A stretch of DNA of 47,149 nucleotides, taken from assembly GCA_016871055.1 (NCBI GenBank), contig VFZW01000007.1, positions 1 through 47,149 of the forward strand, read 5' to 3'. The notes beneath the pieces are model-generated. The model saw nothing but the letters and a program-made list of their open reading frames with translations. It did not search any database and was not told the origin of the DNA. The stretch comes from Acidobacteriota bacterium. GTDB lineage: Bacteria; Acidobacteriota; Terriglobia; Bryobacterales; Bryobacteraceae. The stretch's first letter is position 1. Every line of letters starts with the position of its first letter. Shown here one piece after another: positions 1 to 8,762 of this stretch. The position numbers and the translations under genes were made by a program.

Positions 1-113
1 CCATCGAGTCCTTCGTCGCCAGGACCAATGCGAACCCCAAACCGTTTCACTGGCGCAAACGCGAAGTCCGAGGCAGCCAACTCCGCAATACAATTATTAA
101 CTTATGCAACTAA
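1..113 (+). mobile_element. IS630-like transposase, C-terminal end (runs off the window)
   Basis: The first bases read, in frame 3, as 36 codons ending in TAA at 111-113. The peptide contains IESFVARTNANPKPFHW. This resembles the C-terminal end of IS630/Tc1-mariner-type DDE transposases, where a PKPF.W motif follows the catalytic core shortly before the stop. The catalytic residues lie upstream of the window. DNA at 95-120 is strikingly AT-rich for this region, as expected for an element end, and several TA dinucleotides (the IS630 target) occur at 104-120. The end appears to sit inside the M14 peptidase gene that follows. No second copy was noticed in the window. The family call rests on motif recall over a short peptide. 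Confidence 0.6.
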
Positions 114-1029
114 GCACTACAAGCCGAATCGGGGCGCGGTGACACGCGACACTCCCGCCGTCTACAGCGAAAATGGCGTCGATTGGAAACACGTTGAAGC
201 CTTTGAATATGACGCCGCCGAACCGCGCATGCGGCTGATCCTCGAGGCGAAGGGTAAGCCGTTGTGGATCGCCCACACGCCGCCCTACATGGACCGCAAT
301 CTCGCCGCGCTCGAAAAATGGGCCAAAACAAAACCGGGCTTTCGTGTCGAAACGATCGGGAGGACCGTCGACGGCCGCCCGCTACGTCTCTGGACCATCG
401 GCGATGGCCCGCGCGTCGCGTGGCTGATGTTCAGGCAGCATAGTTGGGAAACCGGTAGCTCCTGGGTGGCCGAGGGGTTGGTCAAGGAGCTTCTCGCAAA
501 TCTTCCAAAACAGTTGACTGTAAAGATGTTTCCGCTTTGCGATCCCGACGGCGTCGAACGCGGCGGCGTGCGCTTTAACAAATTCGGTTACGATTTGAAC
601 CGCAACTGGGACGTCAACGGCGTCGAGAAAATGCCCGAGATCACCGCCCAGCTCGCGGCGATCAAGCGCTGGTTGGACAGTGGGAAAAAGATCGATCTTT
701 TCTACAGCCTGCACAACACGGAGACCTCGGAATATCTGGAAGGCCCGCCCGGCGGCGCATACAAGGAACTTGCCGAGCGATTCTTCCATCTGCTGGAATC
801 GGGCACCTCCTTCGCGCCGACCCGCAAGCTCTTCTTCAGCGAGACGAAAGTCGACCCCGGCCGCATGGTCGTTATTCAGGGCCTCTACCGCGACTTCCAG
901 CTACCCGGCTTCTTGATGGAACAGCGCATCTCGCGCCATCCGAAATACGGGAGACTTCCGCTTGTGGAAGACCGCCTGCGCTTTGGCCGCGAACTGGCCG
1001 TAACAATCGCGAAACTGCTCACGCCTTGA
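114..1029 (+). pseudogene. M14 zinc carboxypeptidase (cytosolic-carboxypeptidase-like), 5'-truncated
   Basis: The frame holds most of an M14 metallocarboxypeptidase. It starts inside the beta-sandwich N-domain typical of CCP-like M14 enzymes (PAVYSENGVDWKHVE, then WIAHTPPYMDRNL) and continues through the catalytic domain. The zinc motif HxxE is visible in RQHSWETGSS, the substrate-binding motif in DLNRNWD, the third zinc ligand in SLHNTE, and the probable catalytic Glu in LMEQRIS. The first part of the N-domain and any signal peptide are missing. The frame stays open back to 28, but that stretch is the transposase end read in another frame, so the ATG at 28 is not a natural start. Most likely an IS630-like insertion removed the 5' end. 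Whether an internal start still yields protein is unknown. Confidence 0.75.
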
Positions 1030-1035
1030 TAGACT
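1030..1035 (+). promoter_or_regulatory. Candidate -10 box TAGACT close to the start of the PQQ-propeller gene
   Basis: TAGACT ends 9 bases before the ATG at 1045 and directly follows the TGA of the preceding pseudogene. No Shine-Dalgarno sequence and no convincing -35 are seen. The same hexamer precedes the other quinoprotein gene (15882-15887). Confidence 0.4.
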
Positions 1036-1044
1036 CACACCCAT

Positions 1045-2364
1045 ATGCGCTCGCTTCTTCTGATCGCCGCCCCGGCGCTCATAGCCGCCACCGATCCCGC
1101 CGCTTGGCCCAAGTGGCGCGGCCCTAACGAAACCGGCGTCGCCAAGGGAACGGCCCCGGTCGAATGGACCGAGTCGTCGAAGAACGTCGCATGGAAGACG
1201 GCGATCCCCGGCCGCGGCCATAGCTCGCCCGTCATCTGGGGAGACACAATTTTCGTCACCACCGCGGTTCCGACGGGCGAAGTCCGCACTGAGCAAGGCG
1301 GCGGTCGTCCGCAGGGTGGTGCGCGAAAACGCGGTGGAGGCGCGGGCGGCGGAAGCGGCGCGAACATCGAACACAAGTTCGTCGTTATGGCGATCAACCG
1401 TAAAGACGGCAAGGTGCGGTGGGAAAAAACGCTGACCACCGCCAAGCCGCACGAGGGCTATCACTTCCGGTACGGCAGCTTCGCGTCAAACAGCCCGGTG
1501 ACTGACGGCAAGCTTCTTTATGCCTTCTTCGGCTCGCGCGGTTTGTACGCCCTCGACCTGAAAGGCAACGTCGTGTGGGAGAAGAAGTTCGGCCCGATGC
1601 GTATGCGGCTGGCTTTCGGCGAGGGCGTCCCGCATACGCTCGACGGAGACCGTCTGATTCTCAACTTCGATCATGAAGATGGATCGTACCTGCTGGTGCT
1701 CAACAAGACTACCGGCAAGGAGATTTGGAGGGTTGAGCGCGATGAGGCCAGCTCCTGGTCGCAGCCGATTGTCACGGCCGTCGGCGGGCGCAAGCAGATC
1801 ATCGTCGCCGCGACGCGTAAGGTGCGCGCCTACGACTATAAAACGGGCAAAATGATTTGGGAATGCGCCGGCCTTGGCTCAAACGTCATCCCTGTTCCAC
1901 TCATCCACAACAACACTGTCATCGTGATGAGCGGACACCGCGATCCCAACCGCATGGCGATCAAGCTCGGCCGCGACGGCGACCTCACCGGCACCGACGC
2001 CATCGTCTGGCAGAACACGAAAAGCAACTCTTACACGCCTTCGCCCGTGCTCTACAACGGCAACCTGTACTTTGTCACCGACAACGGCATCCTGAGCGCG
2101 ATCAACGCGACCACCGGTGACCTGCTCTACACCGAGCGGCTGCCCGGCGCGAACACGTTGAAGGCGTCGATCGTTGCCGCCGGCGACAAGATGTATTTGC
2201 CGACCGAGGAGGGCTTTGTCCATGTCATCAAGATGGGCGACAAGCTCGAGATCGTCGCGTCGAACAAGATGGAAGGCGAGTTCTTCGTCGCTACGCCCGC
2301 CATTGCCGATGGCGAGATCTACTTGCGCGGCAAGGGCACGCTGTATTGCGTGAGGGCGAAGTAG
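1045..2364 (+). CDS. Secreted PQQ-type beta-propeller protein (BamB/quinoprotein-like)
   Basis: A 439-aa protein with a short signal peptide (MRSLLLIAAPALIAA) followed by WPKWRGPNETG, the usual opening of acidobacterial and planctomycete PQQ-like repeat proteins. Repeated blade sequences such as WEKTL, GKEIWRVERDE and GKMIWECAGLG, each with a Trp near the end of a blade, indicate an eight-bladed PQQ-like propeller. Residues 85-106 form a Gly/Arg-rich low-complexity insert between blades. There is no haem motif, and no dedicated dehydrogenase catalytic motif could be recognised, so enzymatic activity is not shown; a binding or scaffold role is equally possible. It ends 6 bp from the convergent TonB receptor gene. 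The start is chosen because it gives the signal peptide directly. Confidence 0.75.
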   Translation: MRSLLLIAAPALIAATDPAAWPKWRGPNETGVAKGTAPVEWTESSKNVAWKTAIPGRGHSSPVIWGDTIFVTTAVPTGEVRTEQGGGRPQGGARKRGGGAGGGSGANIEHKFVVMAINRKDGKVRWEKTLTTAKPHEGYHFRYGSFASNSPVTDGKLLYAFFGSRGLYALDLKGNVVWEKKFGPMRMRLAFGEGVPHTLDGDRLILNFDHEDGSYLLVLNKTTGKEIWRVERDEASSWSQPIVTAVGGRKQIIVAATRKVRAYDYKTGKMIWECAGLGSNVIPVPLIHNNTVIVMSGHRDPNRMAIKLGRDGDLTGTDAIVWQNTKSNSYTPSPVLYNGNLYFVTDNGILSAINATTGDLLYTERLPGANTLKASIVAAGDKMYLPTEEGFVHVIKMGDKLEIVASNKMEGEFFVATPAIADGEIYLRGKGTLYCVRAK

Positions 2365-2370
2365 TTTCGA

Positions 2371-5300
2371 TCAAAACACCAACCGCAGTCCCAACTGGAT
2401 TTGCCGCGCGGGCGCCGCGGAGTTCACGACTCCAAACCCAGGAGCGCCGAATACGCGTCCCGGTACGCCGAAGTTCGGATGATTCGGTGCGTTGAAGAAC
2501 TCGCCCCGCAGTTGGATACGCACTCGCTCGTGAATCGCGAAATTGCGGAGCAGCGAAAGATTGATCACCGTGCGCCCGTCGGCGCGTAGGATATTCATTC
2601 CCTGATTGCCAAACGCGAACGGCGCGGGTTGCCGGAACGCTGCCGTGTCAAACCATCGAGCGAGCGTGGGGGAGCCGAGACTCGGATTCGCCGTCACGTC
2701 CGCGCGTAGCGCGCCGGCCGAAAATGCGTTCGTCGAGTTCGCCAGTGTCGTCACGTTGAACGGCGCGCCGCTTTGCACCGTCGCCGTGCCGCCGATCGAC
2801 CAGCCTCCCGCGATCCACCGTACTGGCTTGCTCGCGGCGTTACGGCCGAACGGCACTTCATAGACGGAACTAAAGGTGAACCGGCTTCGGACATCGTTTT
2901 CCGAAGGTCCCCAATCGGCGCGTCGATTGTAGAGGTTCGAATAGGTGCCGCCTTCGGCTCCGAGCGTCGCGCCTCCCTCGTCGACATTGTTAAGGAATTT
3001 CGAGTACGTGTAGGTCGCAAGCAGATTGAAACCCGCGCTGAATCGCCGTTCAACGCGCACGACTCCCGCGTGGTAGCTCGAAACGCCGAGGGAAGGGAAG
3101 ACCACGGACACATCGCTGAACTGCGGGAATGGGCGGTCGCGTTGCGCTGCGCCCGGCACAAGCCGCTCGGGCCGGATCTGATTGATCGACAAATTTGTGC
3201 CGGCCAGCTTCCGCGCGAGATTGGCGACGTAGCTCACTTCGACAACCGTTCCGGCAGTCACTTCTCGTTGTACGCCCAGCGTGAAGTGTTGCGCATAACC
3301 GCTGCGCCGATTCGTCTCAAAGAACGTCACCGCCGTCGTCGGATTTTGCCCTATGCGCACTGCGCCGAACGAGTCGTCCAACCGCGGCGAACTCGCCGAA
3401 ACTGGCACGCCGTTGCGGAGAAAGAACGGCGCAGTGATGCCGTTGTCCGGCGTATTCAGCGAACTGGAAATTTCGTAGCCAAGCGATGCCGATGTCGGCG
3501 CGCCGTGATCGAACGGATGCGCGACAACGATGCCGTAACCTCCGCGCACGACTGTTTTCTCGTTGAACGGTTGCCACGCGAAGCCCACTCGCGGGCTGAA
3601 GTTGTTCCAGTCGCGCGCATACGGTCTTGTGCGCCAACCGTTGACGCCCGCGAACTTGACCACGCCCGGCGTTCCCGAGACCGGGTTGATCTGCGCCGGA
3701 TCGAATCCGTTCATGCGGTTGTCGGCGTCGAAGATCGGCGTGTCCATCTCCCAACGCAATCCGAGGTTGAGCGTCAGGCCGCGGCGGATTGTCCAGTCGT
3801 CTTGTGCGAAGCCCGACAGATATTGGCTGAAGCGCCGCAGCGCGGGCGTGTCGCGCGTTTGAAACGCGGTCGGAAATCCTAGCAGCAGCGTCGCGAATCC
3901 GTTGCCGGTATTGGCAGTGCCGGGCAGCCCCGTCGGCAGCACGCTAAACGTGAAGTTGCCCGAAACGGATTGGCGCAGTTGATCGGTGATGTGCGAACCG
4001 CGCGTATCGAAGCCAAACTTGAGCGAGTGCCGGCCGCTCACCCACGACAAATTGTTGACGAATTGCAGATTCGTGATCGGCGTGCTCAGACGGCGGTGTG
4101 TGCCGGAGCCGAGGTTGGCGAAGCCCGCGGCGGCGATCGTCGGAAACGCATCGTCGGGTACGCCTTTCAAACCGATCTTCGACGGCCACCCGCCGCCTAG
4201 TCCGTTCGATTGCGCATCGGCGAACCGGCGGCCGTAGTTGAAGCGGAAGTCGTTGACCAGCGTCGGGCGCAAGAGGCGCGTCCACGCGCCGTAGGCATAC
4301 TGTTGATGCGCGGGTTGATCGCCCACGGTCTCGGCCGCGCGCTCCGGATACACACTCGCCTGTTTGCGGTTGTCCGAGTTGTACAACCAACGCGCCGTGA
4401 CGTGATCCCTCGAACTAAAGTGATGATCCAACTTCGCCGTGTAGTTGTCGCGTGTCAAGCCCAACCCGCCGTTGGCGCGAAAATTGTTCGCGCCGCTGAT
4501 GTTGTCCGGCGCGCGGTTGGCCACTGGATAAAAGGGGATCAGATTCACCGCGACGGGATCGAACCGATCGCGCGGAATACGATTCCCCGGAAACGTTGTG
4601 CGCAGAAAGCGCGTTCCTTCCTGGCGCGTGGTTGCGGGATCGTAAACAGGTATCAGCGCGCCCGCCGCGTTGCGCGTCTCCGAGAAGTCGCCCAATCGTT
4701 GCAGCGTCGAAGGCACCGTCAGCGTGCGGGTCGAGCCGTCGAATCGTCGTGAGCCTTCGTATGCGAAGAAGTAAAACGTCTTGTCGCGGATGATCTTTCC
4801 GCCGACGGTCCCGCCGAAGACGTTGTAGCGCAGCGTGGCTTTCTGTTTCGCCGTCCCCGACACCGGCGCGAAAAAATTCGGCGCGTCGAGCTTGTCGTTG
4901 CGGAGGTACTCAAACAGACTGCCGCGCAGTTGATTCGTTCCGGACTTGGTCGTAGTGATGATCACCCCGCCCGCCGAGCCGCCGAATTCGGCCGAGTAGT
5001 TATTCGCGACGATCTTCACTTCTTGCACGACTTCCACCGGCGGGTCCATGTCCATCTGCCCAACGCCCAGACGCATGTTCTGTCCGCTGCCGCCGTCGAG
5101 CCACAGCATCTGACTTTGTGTTCTGCCGCCCGCGAGACTGAAGTTTGGCTTCGCGCCGGCATCGTAGTTGACGAAAACCGCTCCGCCGACGATGTTCACC
5201 ATGTTCATCGAACGGCGGTCGCCCAGCGGCATGTCCTCAATGGTCTTCGATTCCACCAGTTGCGCGACCTCCGACGTGCGCGTTTCCAACGTCGACGCAG

Positions 5301-5646
5301 ACGCCGACACCGACACGCTCTCGCTCACCAATCCGAGTTCGAGCCGGAAGTTCAATTCCAGATTCTGGCCCGTCGTCAGCACCAGGCCCTTCTGCACGAG
5401 CTTTCGAAATCCGTCCATTTCGACAGCGATCTCGTACGCGCCAATCGGCAGCGGCCGCAGCGAAAACAGCCCGCTCGAGTTAGTGCGGACTTCGGTGCGG
5501 CTGGCGGTCTGCGCGTGCACCGCGACCACACGCGCGCCTGCGATCACGGCTTCCTGGCCATCGGTGACGATGCCGGTGATACTGGCCTGCGGCGATTGGG
5601 CTTTCAGCGAAATAATGGCAACCGCACAAACGATCTGAAGTCGCAT
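2371..5646 (-). CDS. Oar-like TonB-dependent receptor with carboxypeptidase-regulatory domain
   Basis: A 1,091-aa outer-membrane protein. Residues 1-17 are a signal peptide ending in KAQ. About 20-105 form a CarboxypepD_reg-like beta-sandwich (ASITGIVTDG, then SSGLFSLRPLPIGAYEI). About 120-235 are the plug (MPLGDRRSMNMV, LWLDGGSGQNMR, SAEFGGSAGGVIITTTKSGTN). The rest is a beta-barrel ending in QIQLGLRLVF, with the terminal aromatic residue recognised by the BAM machinery. Such receptors are multiplied in Acidobacteriota and import or bind large substrates using TonB energy. It is divergent from a pectate lyase gene with 45 bp between the starts, so uptake of pectin fragments is a reasonable inference, not a demonstrated one. 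No Shine-Dalgarno sequence is seen before the ATG. Confidence 0.88.
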   Translation of the reverse strand: MRLQIVCAVAIISLKAQSPQASITGIVTDGQEAVIAGARVVAVHAQTASRTEVRTNSSGLFSLRPLPIGAYEIAVEMDGFRKLVQKGLVLTTGQNLELNFRLELGLVSESVSVSASASTLETRTSEVAQLVESKTIEDMPLGDRRSMNMVNIVGGAVFVNYDAGAKPNFSLAGGRTQSQMLWLDGGSGQNMRLGVGQMDMDPPVEVVQEVKIVANNYSAEFGGSAGGVIITTTKSGTNQLRGSLFEYLRNDKLDAPNFFAPVSGTAKQKATLRYNVFGGTVGGKIIRDKTFYFFAYEGSRRFDGSTRTLTVPSTLQRLGDFSETRNAAGALIPVYDPATTRQEGTRFLRTTFPGNRIPRDRFDPVAVNLIPFYPVANRAPDNISGANNFRANGGLGLTRDNYTAKLDHHFSSRDHVTARWLYNSDNRKQASVYPERAAETVGDQPAHQQYAYGAWTRLLRPTLVNDFRFNYGRRFADAQSNGLGGGWPSKIGLKGVPDDAFPTIAAAGFANLGSGTHRRLSTPITNLQFVNNLSWVSGRHSLKFGFDTRGSHITDQLRQSVSGNFTFSVLPTGLPGTANTGNGFATLLLGFPTAFQTRDTPALRRFSQYLSGFAQDDWTIRRGLTLNLGLRWEMDTPIFDADNRMNGFDPAQINPVSGTPGVVKFAGVNGWRTRPYARDWNNFSPRVGFAWQPFNEKTVVRGGYGIVVAHPFDHGAPTSASLGYEISSSLNTPDNGITAPFFLRNGVPVSASSPRLDDSFGAVRIGQNPTTAVTFFETNRRSGYAQHFTLGVQREVTAGTVVEVSYVANLARKLAGTNLSINQIRPERLVPGAAQRDRPFPQFSDVSVVFPSLGVSSYHAGVVRVERRFSAGFNLLATYTYSKFLNNVDEGGATLGAEGGTYSNLYNRRADWGPSENDVRSRFTFSSVYEVPFGRNAASKPVRWIAGGWSIGGTATVQSGAPFNVTTLANSTNAFSAGALRADVTANPSLGSPTLARWFDTAAFRQPAPFAFGNQGMNILRADGRTVINLSLLRNFAIHERVRIQLRGEFFNAPNHPNFGVPGRVFGAPGFGVVNSAAPARQIQLGLRLVF

Positions 5647-5681
5647 GCGAACACAATATCAAGTCCCGAGTGGCTTAGTCT

Positions 5682-5689
5682 AAGAGGAG
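5682..5689 (+). promoter_or_regulatory. Shine-Dalgarno site fixing the pectate lyase start
   Basis: AAGAGGAG lies two bases before the ATG at 5692. It marks this ATG as the true start although the frame is open back to 4930 through antisense receptor sequence. It is one of the few clear ribosome-binding sites in the window. Confidence 0.6.
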
Positions 5690-5691
5690 TC

Positions 5692-7245
5692 ATGCGATTC
5701 GCCATCGTGTTCGCCTCGCTTTCACTCACCGCCCAAACGCCGGATCAAATTCGCGCCGCCATGAAAAAAGCCGCCGCGTTCTATGTCGATAAAGTGTCGA
5801 CCCAAGGCGGCTATCACTTCACCTACGCCGACGATCTGAGCTTCGGCCGCAGCGAGCACGGCGAGGGTCTGATGCAAGTCGAAACGCAACGCGAAGGCAC
5901 GCCGGTTGCCGCGATGGCATTCCTGGAAGCCTGGTGGGCCACCAACGATCGCTTTTACCTCGATGCCGCCGCGAAAGCCGCGCACGCGCTGGTAAAAGGC
6001 CAACTTTGCTCCGGCGGTTGGGATTACATCATCGAGTTCGATCCCGCCAAACGCGCGAACTTTCCTTATCGCGCCGACAACAACTGCAGGGGCCAAAAAT
6101 TGCCGCCGACCACGCTTGATGACAACGTCACGCAGGCGTGTTTGCGCGTATTGATGCGCGTGGACCGTGAACTCCAATTCAAAGACGCCAAGATTCACGA
6201 GGCGGCGGAGTTCGCGTTGGGGAAGTTGATAGAGGTGCAGTATCCAAACGGCGCCTGGCCACAGCGATTCAGCGCGCCACCCGATTTTTCGAAGTTCCCG
6301 GTGAAGAAAGCGAGTTATCCAGACACGTGGTCGAAGAAGTGGCCTGGCGAAGATTACAAGAACCACTACACCTTCAACGACAACACCATCGCCGATGTGA
6401 TCGACATGTTTTTGGAAGCCGGCCGCATTTACAACGATGGGCGCTACACCGCCGCGGCGGAGAAGGGAGGCGGCTTCATTCTGTTGGCCCAAATGCCCGA
6501 ACCTCAGCCGGCATGGGCGCAGCAATATGACGCCAACATGCAGCCTGCCTGGGCGCGGCTCTTCGAGCCCCCGTCGATTTCAGGCGGCGAGTCGCAAGGC
6601 CTGCTCGAAGTGCTGATGGTGCTCTACAGAGAGACCGGCGAGAAGAAGTATCTCGATGCGATCGAACCCGCGCTGCGCTGGCTCGAGAAGTCGACGTTCC
6701 CCGGCGGCAAGCGCATCGCGCGTTTCAACGAGCTGAGGACGAACCGCCCTCTCTACATCACCAAAGGCACGCAGATTCAGGCGAAAAAGTTGGGCTCGGC
6801 GCGGATCGACGGCTACGACATCAGCTACGACGACAAGAGCGTGATCACGCATTATGGCGTCGTCACGAGCGCCGCGCGGATCCCTACAATCCGCAAGGCA
6901 TTCGAAGCTCTGAAGGTGAAACGCTCGCCGCGCGCCGAGCGCCTGCATGGCCTTTCGCCATGGTCGAATGAAAGTGTCGCACGCGCGGGCGACACGGCAT
7001 CGATCATCGCCGCGATGGACGAACGCGGCGCATGGGTCGAAGCAGGCGTCATCGGTAAAGCCGACAAGGTGATCTCCGTCTTCGCCGCGCACGAAATGGT
7101 GTTGACGATCAACGGCCGCCCCATGCCGATTAAGGAAAACGACCGGATCGAGCTGTTCGAGGGGCAGCAACCGCCGAGGCAGAAGGTGATCCGCACATCG
7201 ACGTTCGTGCGTAATTTACAGCGGCTCGCGGCGTCGGTGCGGTAA
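5692..7245 (+). CDS. Secreted pectate lyase, PL10-like
   Basis: A 517-aa protein with a short signal peptide (MRFAIVFASLSLTAQ). The mature part looks like an alpha/alpha-toroid pectate lyase (Pec_lyase, PL10): TLDDNVTQACLRVL near residue 141, QYPNGAWPQRF near 183, and HYTFNDNTIADVIDMFLEA further on correspond to the helical-repeat motifs of that family. These enzymes cleave polygalacturonate by beta-elimination, normally with calcium. About the last 130 residues extend beyond the toroid and may form a small beta domain. The gene is divergent from a TonB-dependent receptor, which would suit extracellular pectin breakdown coupled to uptake. The catalytic Arg was not assigned with certainty. Confidence 0.75.
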   Translation: MRFAIVFASLSLTAQTPDQIRAAMKKAAAFYVDKVSTQGGYHFTYADDLSFGRSEHGEGLMQVETQREGTPVAAMAFLEAWWATNDRFYLDAAAKAAHALVKGQLCSGGWDYIIEFDPAKRANFPYRADNNCRGQKLPPTTLDDNVTQACLRVLMRVDRELQFKDAKIHEAAEFALGKLIEVQYPNGAWPQRFSAPPDFSKFPVKKASYPDTWSKKWPGEDYKNHYTFNDNTIADVIDMFLEAGRIYNDGRYTAAAEKGGGFILLAQMPEPQPAWAQQYDANMQPAWARLFEPPSISGGESQGLLEVLMVLYRETGEKKYLDAIEPALRWLEKSTFPGGKRIARFNELRTNRPLYITKGTQIQAKKLGSARIDGYDISYDDKSVITHYGVVTSAARIPTIRKAFEALKVKRSPRAERLHGLSPWSNESVARAGDTASIIAAMDERGAWVEAGVIGKADKVISVFAAHEMVLTINGRPMPIKENDRIELFEGQQPPRQKVIRTSTFVRNLQRLAASVR

Positions 7246-7250
7246 GGCGC

Positions 7251-7772
7251 CTATTCGCCGTCGATTTCCGCGAAAATCTCGCCAAGAGGCAGCGTTACCT
7301 TACCATCCGTGGTCGTCAGCGTCAGTCCATCCTGTTGATGCGGGCCGAGTTGGTCGTATGTCCATACGGTGCGTTCAATCGGGTCGATGACCCAGATGTT
7401 CTCGACTCCAGCGTTCACGTAGTCGTTCAGCTTTCTATTCAATCGTGACCAACGGTCCTCGAGCGACAGGACCTCAATACACACGTAGGCTGGCTGTGTC
7501 AGTATCCGCTCTTTGTTAAAAGCCTCGCGAATCAGAGTGACATCGGGAACACGATAGCGGGTTGACGAAATTCGTGTCCGTCATTCGGCGATTGCTCGCG
7601 CGGAGTATTCCCGCCGACGATTTCGAAAATAGCGAACGATCTCACTCTGCAGATCCCCATGATCGAACTCGCCCACGTTTCGATCCTCCAACTCTCCATC
7701 GACGTAATCGCAGTCCGGTTCGTAGACTGTACCGAGATACTCTTCCAACGAAACTTGTGTTCCGGCAGTCAT
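7251..7772 (-). pseudogene. Uma2-family (DUF820) endonuclease-like gene with in-frame TGA
   Basis: Two open stretches, 7772-7584 and 7580-7251, lie in the same frame and are separated only by TGA at 7583-7581. Together they make one Uma2-type protein of about 173 residues: N-terminal VSLEEYLG and YVDGELEDRNVG, then after the stop STRYRVPDVTLI, CIEVLSLEDRWSR and NRKLNDYVNAGVENIWVIDP. These carry the PD-(D/E)xK-like D, E and K residues of the family, all downstream of the stop. The stop falls where relatives have a residue before the conserved RYRVPDV strand. A nonsense mutation (for example TTA or TTG to TGA) explains it most simply. A TATTTT hexamer at 7780-7785 sits 7 bases before the ATG. 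An intact, only distantly similar Uma2 gene lies at 40520-41146. Confidence 0.8.
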
Positions 7773-7792
7773 CGTCTACAAAATAGCAGATT

Positions 7793-8713
7793 CTACACCG
7801 TAACCCGGTCGATCTCACTCAACCGCGACAAATCAATCGTCACCACGCCCTTCGCCGACGTCCCGAACACATCGCGAAACTTGGCGCCGTGAACAATCTC
7901 GTCGTCCGCATAGGAAAACCGCGTATGCACCGGCTGGGAGAACGCCTCGTCCAGCGCCGAGATAATTACGAACAACTCCGGATCGCACGCACGGATCGCC
8001 GCGGCATCGAGTCCGTACAAAGGGCTACCCGGGTCGATTGGATGTACGATCACCCATTGTGTTGGCAACAGCATCACCTGCGACCGTTCGAGCGCGAGTT
8101 GATGGAACTTCCGCTTATCGCCTTCCATGCGGCTAAGCGTCACCGTTGCGCGAATCTCAATCAACTGCGACCTCCGGCCGTTGGCGATGCGAAACATCAG
8201 CGCCGTCTTTACCTGAAACGGCGCGACGATCGCCTGCGCCGATCGCAAGATATGCGCCGTTGGCCGAGAGAACCGCGCAAACAAGATGCCTGTCGCCAGC
8301 GCGAATCCCATTAATCCAACCAGCGCTTCTAGCGACACCAGCAGATTCGCCAGCGTTCCGCGCGGTGTCATCTGGCCGTAGCCGATCGTCGCCATCGTCT
8401 GCACGGAAAAGAAGATTGCATTGTGCCAGCGCGCGCCTGGTTCGCCTCCTTGAATCGCATCCGGTCCCGCCGCCACGAACAACGTTGCGAACAACAAATT
8501 TATCGCCGCGTACGCACAAAGTATGTACAGCCAAAATACGGGCCATCGCGCGCACAGCAAGTGTTGATAAACCGTCAGCGACTCCCAGAAGTTCTCCCCC
8601 AGTCGTCCGATGTTGATCGTGCCGTCGGATAACATCATGCGCTCCTGGCGCGACTGTGCGATGCGGCCAGATAGTCCGAGATCGCGTTCAACGGGTGCAG
8701 GTGCGGGATTCAT
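7793..8713 (-). CDS. Inward-rectifier-type potassium channel (KirBac family)
   Basis: A 306-aa inner-membrane channel. An amphipathic slide-helix region is followed by outer helix TM1 at about 57-83, a pore helix with the selectivity filter TIGYG at 109-113, and inner helix TM2 at about 121-147. The cytoplasmic part, about 155-300, is the immunoglobulin-like Kir domain (ALMFRIANGRRSQLIEI; WVIVHPIDPGSPLYG). This architecture and length match bacterial Kir channels, which form tetramers conducting K+. It is divergent from yebC with 49 bp between them and stands alone, so nothing in the neighbourhood suggests a partner. The ATG at 8713 gives the expected hydrophilic N-terminus. Confidence 0.93.
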   Translation of the reverse strand: MNPAPAPVERDLGLSGRIAQSRQERMMLSDGTINIGRLGENFWESLTVYQHLLCARWPVFWLYILCAYAAINLLFATLFVAAGPDAIQGGEPGARWHNAIFFSVQTMATIGYGQMTPRGTLANLLVSLEALVGLMGFALATGILFARFSRPTAHILRSAQAIVAPFQVKTALMFRIANGRRSQLIEIRATVTLSRMEGDKRKFHQLALERSQVMLLPTQWVIVHPIDPGSPLYGLDAAAIRACDPELFVIISALDEAFSQPVHTRFSYADDEIVHGAKFRDVFGTSAKGVVTIDLSRLSEIDRVTV

Positions 8714-8746
8714 GCGGGAACTGTTACCCTATTAGATTGGGACACC

Positions 8747-8758
8747 CGAAAGCTTTCG
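8747..8758. promoter_or_regulatory. 12-bp perfect palindrome just upstream of yebC
   Basis: CGAAAGCTTTCG is a perfect inverted repeat ending 4 bases before the yebC ATG, where a ribosome-binding site would normally be. No Shine-Dalgarno sequence is present. It could be an operator or an RNA hairpin at the start codon. The role is inferred from position only. Confidence 0.3.
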
Positions 8759-8762
8759 AACC

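Noticed and set aside
28-113. ATG at 28 as start of the M14 peptidase
   Set aside because: The segment is transposase coding sequence in another frame and does not resemble an M14 N-terminus.
2773-3882. 369-codon plus-strand frame inside the first receptor gene
   Set aside because: Same shadow effect; no recognisable domain or start signal.
4930-5691. N-terminal extension of the pectate lyase frame
   Set aside because: It translates receptor antisense; signal peptide and Shine-Dalgarno site mark 5692 as the start.
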